A stretch of DNA of 64,000 nucleotides from Hyphomicrobiales bacterium. GTDB taxonomy: Bacteria; Pseudomonadota; Alphaproteobacteria; Rhizobiales; Devosiaceae. The notes below the pieces were generated by a model. That model saw only the letters and a program-made list of their open reading frames with translations. It was not told the origin of the DNA and made no database searches. The translations under genes were made by a program, and so were the position numbers. Where the stretch lies: contig UCAU01000006.1 of the NCBI GenBank assembly GCA_900470445.1, forward strand, positions 1-64,000, given 5' to 3'. Below are positions 62,388 through 64,000 of this stretch, one piece after another. The first letter of the stretch is position 1, and each line of letters opens with the position of its first letter.

Positions 62388-62415
62388 CTTGCGGCCTCCA
62401 TAGGCGAACCTATTT
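62388..62415 (+). promoter_or_regulatory. Heat-shock-type promoter of lon (candidate)
   Basis: CTTG (62388-62391), 17 bases, then CCTATTT (62409-62415) match the alphaproteobacterial sigma-32 pattern CTTG-N17/18-CYTATNT exactly, as I remember it. TTGACT overlaps and might serve the housekeeping sigma. Confidence 0.6.
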
Positions 62416-62431
62416 ATTAACGGGAATCAGC

Positions 62432-62447
62432 CCAACATCGATGTTGG
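62432..62447. promoter_or_regulatory. Perfect palindrome in the lon leader
   Basis: CCAACATCGATGTTGG is a 16-bp dyad just downstream of the candidate lon promoter, about 17 to 32 bases after its -10 box, a position suited to a repressor or to a short stem in the leader. Confidence 0.5.
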
Positions 62448-62508
62448 AGCTGTCTATAACGGGCGCGCATCCTCTCCTTCCTCCCGCGCGCCCCGGAAAG
62501 GATACGAG

Positions 62509-64000
62509 ATGACGGACGTCAATCCCGCCACTGGCGATGGGAGCCGGGACCGGGTGTACCCAGTTCTGCCCCTGCGCGACATCGTCGTTTTCCCCGGCAT
62601 GATCGTGCCGCTGTTCGTCGGCCGCGAGAAATCGGTCAAGGCGCTCGAAGAAGTCATGCGTGACGACAAGCACATTCTGGTGGTGACCCAGAAGAATGCG
62701 CAGGACGATGATCCGACCCCGGACCAGATTTTCGAGACCGGCACCATTGCCACCGTGCTGCAATTGCTCAAGCTCCCCGACGGCACCGTCAAGGTGCTGG
62801 TTGAGGGCCTGAACCGCGCAACCATCGATCGCTATTTGCAGACCGTGGACTATTTTGAAGCTGAAGCCTCCGTGCTGCCCGAGCCGGTCGAAGACCCAAC
62901 CGAGGTCGAGGCCATGGCGCGTTCGGCCCAGACCGAGTTCGAGAGCTATGTGAAGCTCAACAAGAAGATCTCGGCCGAGGTTGTCGCTGCCGTCGGGCAG
63001 ATCGAAAACCACTCCAAGCTTGCTGACACCATTGCCAGCCACCTGGTTATCAAGATCAACGAGAAGGAAGATCTGCTCTCGACCGTTTCGGTCATCGAGC
63101 GCTTCCAGAAGATTCTTGGCCTGATGGAAGGCGAAATCGGCGTCCTGCAGGTGGAAAAGCGTATCCGCAGCCGCGTCAAGCGGCAGATGGAGAAGACCCA
63201 GCGCGAGTACTACCTCAACGAGCAGATGAAGGCGATCCAGAAGGAACTGGGCGACGGCGAAGAAGGCTCCAACGAGATCGCAGAGATCGAGGAGCGCATC
63301 GCCAAGACCAAGCTGTCCAAGGAAGCCAAGCTCAAGGCCGAAGGCGAACTCAAGAAGCTCAAGACCATGAGCCCAATGTCGGCGGAAGCCACTGTGGTTC
63401 GAAACTATCTCGATACATTGCTCGGCCTGCCCTGGGGCAAGAAGAGCAAGGTCAAGCGTGACCTGGCCCTGGCCGAAAAGGTTCTGGACGAGGATCACTA
63501 TGGCCTCGAGAAGGTCAAGGAACGCATCCTTGAATATCTGGCTGTGCAGGGCCGTACCGGCTCGCTCAAGGGCCCGATCCTGTGCCTCGTCGGCCCTCCG
63601 GGTGTCGGCAAGACCTCGCTCGGCAAGTCGATCGCCAAGGCGACCGGCCGTGAGTTCGTGCGCATGGCGCTGGGCGGGGTTCGGGACGAAGCCGAAATCC
63701 GCGGTCACCGTCGCACCTATATCGGCTCCATGCCCGGCAAGGTCATCCAGTCGCTCAAGAAGGTCGGCAAGTCCAACCCGCTCTTCCTGCTCGATGAAAT
63801 CGACAAGATGGGCCAGGACTTCCGTGGCGATCCGAGCTCGGCACTTCTCGAAGTGCTCGATCCCGAGCAGAACCACACCTTTGCCGATCACTATCTCGAA
63901 GTCGATTATGACCTTAGCGACGTGATGTTCGTGACGACCTCGAACACCCTGAACATCCCCGGCCCGCTGATGGACCGCATGGAGATCATTCGCCTGTCCG
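62509..64000 (+). CDS. lon: ATP-dependent protease Lon (partial, cut by window end)
   Basis: Lon degrades misfolded and regulatory proteins. The visible 497 residues start [24 protein letters not shown] with GGAAAGGA before ATG. The substrate-binding N-domain runs to about residue 210 and the helical linker ([21 protein letters not shown]) follows. The AAA+ module has Walker [18 protein letters not shown], the [21 protein letters not shown] loop and Walker [17 protein letters not shown], and the window ends after [10 protein letters not shown]. The catalytic Ser/Lys domain lies beyond the window. Its leader shows a heat-shock-type promoter. Confidence 0.97.
   Translation, partial: MTDVNPATGDGSRDRVYPVLPLRDIVVFPGMIVPLFVGREKSVKALEEVMRDDKHILVVTQKNAQDDDPTPDQIFETGTIATVLQLLKLPDGTVKVLVEGLNRATIDRYLQTVDYFEAEASVLPEPVEDPTEVEAMARSAQTEFESYVKLNKKISAEVVAAVGQIENHSKLADTIASHLVIKINEKEDLLSTVSVIERFQKILGLMEGEIGVLQVEKRIRSRVKRQMEKTQREYYLNEQMKAIQKELGDGEEGSNEIAEIEERIAKTKLSKEAKLKAEGELKKLKTMSPMSAEATVVRNYLDTLLGLPWGKKSKVKRDLALAEKVLDEDHYGLEKVKERILEYLAVQGRTGSLKGPILCLVGPPGVGKTSLGKSIAKATGREFVRMALGGVRDEAEIRGHRRTYIGSMPGKVIQSLKKVGKSNPLFLLDEIDKMGQDFRGDPSSALLEVLDPEQNHTFADHYLEVDYDLSDVMFVTTSNTLNIPGPLMDRMEIIRLS

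Larger units (their letters stand above)
62274..62508 (+). other. lon upstream region
   Basis: The rest of the 414-bp gap holds no gene. A heat-shock-type promoter (62388-62415) and a 16-bp perfect palindrome CCAACATCGATGTTGG (62432-62447) lie before the lon ATG, which has a GGAAAGGA site. Confidence 0.6.

Overview
The window is a 64-kb piece of a high-GC alphaproteobacterial chromosome. Gene content and protein sequences fit Hyphomicrobiales and most resemble Devosia or a close relative: NDUFA12, a coenzyme B12-dependent ribonucleotide reductase, a sufS2-B-C-D-S-T-A order, clpP-clpX-lon, and an RNase E with an acidic insert in its S1 domain. The genus is an inference from remembered protein similarity. 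No rRNA, tRNA, CRISPR array, transposase or phage gene was seen.

Layout. 1-2.4 kb is an accessory-looking edge: a small anchored protein, a DUF4145 zinc-ribbon protein and a gene broken by a one-base frameshift. 2.6-15.6 kb carries nrdJ (-), NDUFA12 and a DUF2155 protein (+), then a minus-strand block dsbA-like / aroQ / accB / accC / aat / APH(3')-like kinase, followed by an aminotransferase, a VOC protein and a WYL regulator. 15.7-31.3 kb is envelope and RNA/protein synthesis: rne (-), amiC, PBP1A, a degenerate peptide deformylase, prfB with its programmed frameshift, an M23 peptidase, a peroxiredoxin, a 1,173-aa AsmA/DUF3971 protein and tyrS.

32.2-40.1 kb is a complete SUF iron-sulfur operon behind a candidate Irr (ICE) box. 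It carries two extra genes, a cupin between sufB and sufC and a VOC protein between sufT and sufA. 40.2-52.2 kb holds aroA, a diguanylate cyclase, a DEAD-box helicase, parE, a small secreted protein, two unlisted small ORFs, an ABC-F ATPase, LysE, GNAT, coaD and two cyclophilins. 52.2-58.7 kb is more accessory: a DMT exporter, queA, a class C beta-lactamase, a P450, a YCII protein, a BrnT/BrnA and a RelB/RelE module. The window ends in the proteostasis locus clpP-clpX-arginase-lon, with lon cut by the window edge.

Main points for a second look: heat-shock-type promoters before clpP and lon; an ICE-like box before the suf operon; two-hairpin repeats with compensatory base swaps flanking tyrS in inverted orientation; a peptide deformylase homologue lacking two of three metal ligands; a 22-codon leader ORF with a strong ribosome-binding site before the ABC-F gene; and a 24-bp perfect palindrome before relBE.
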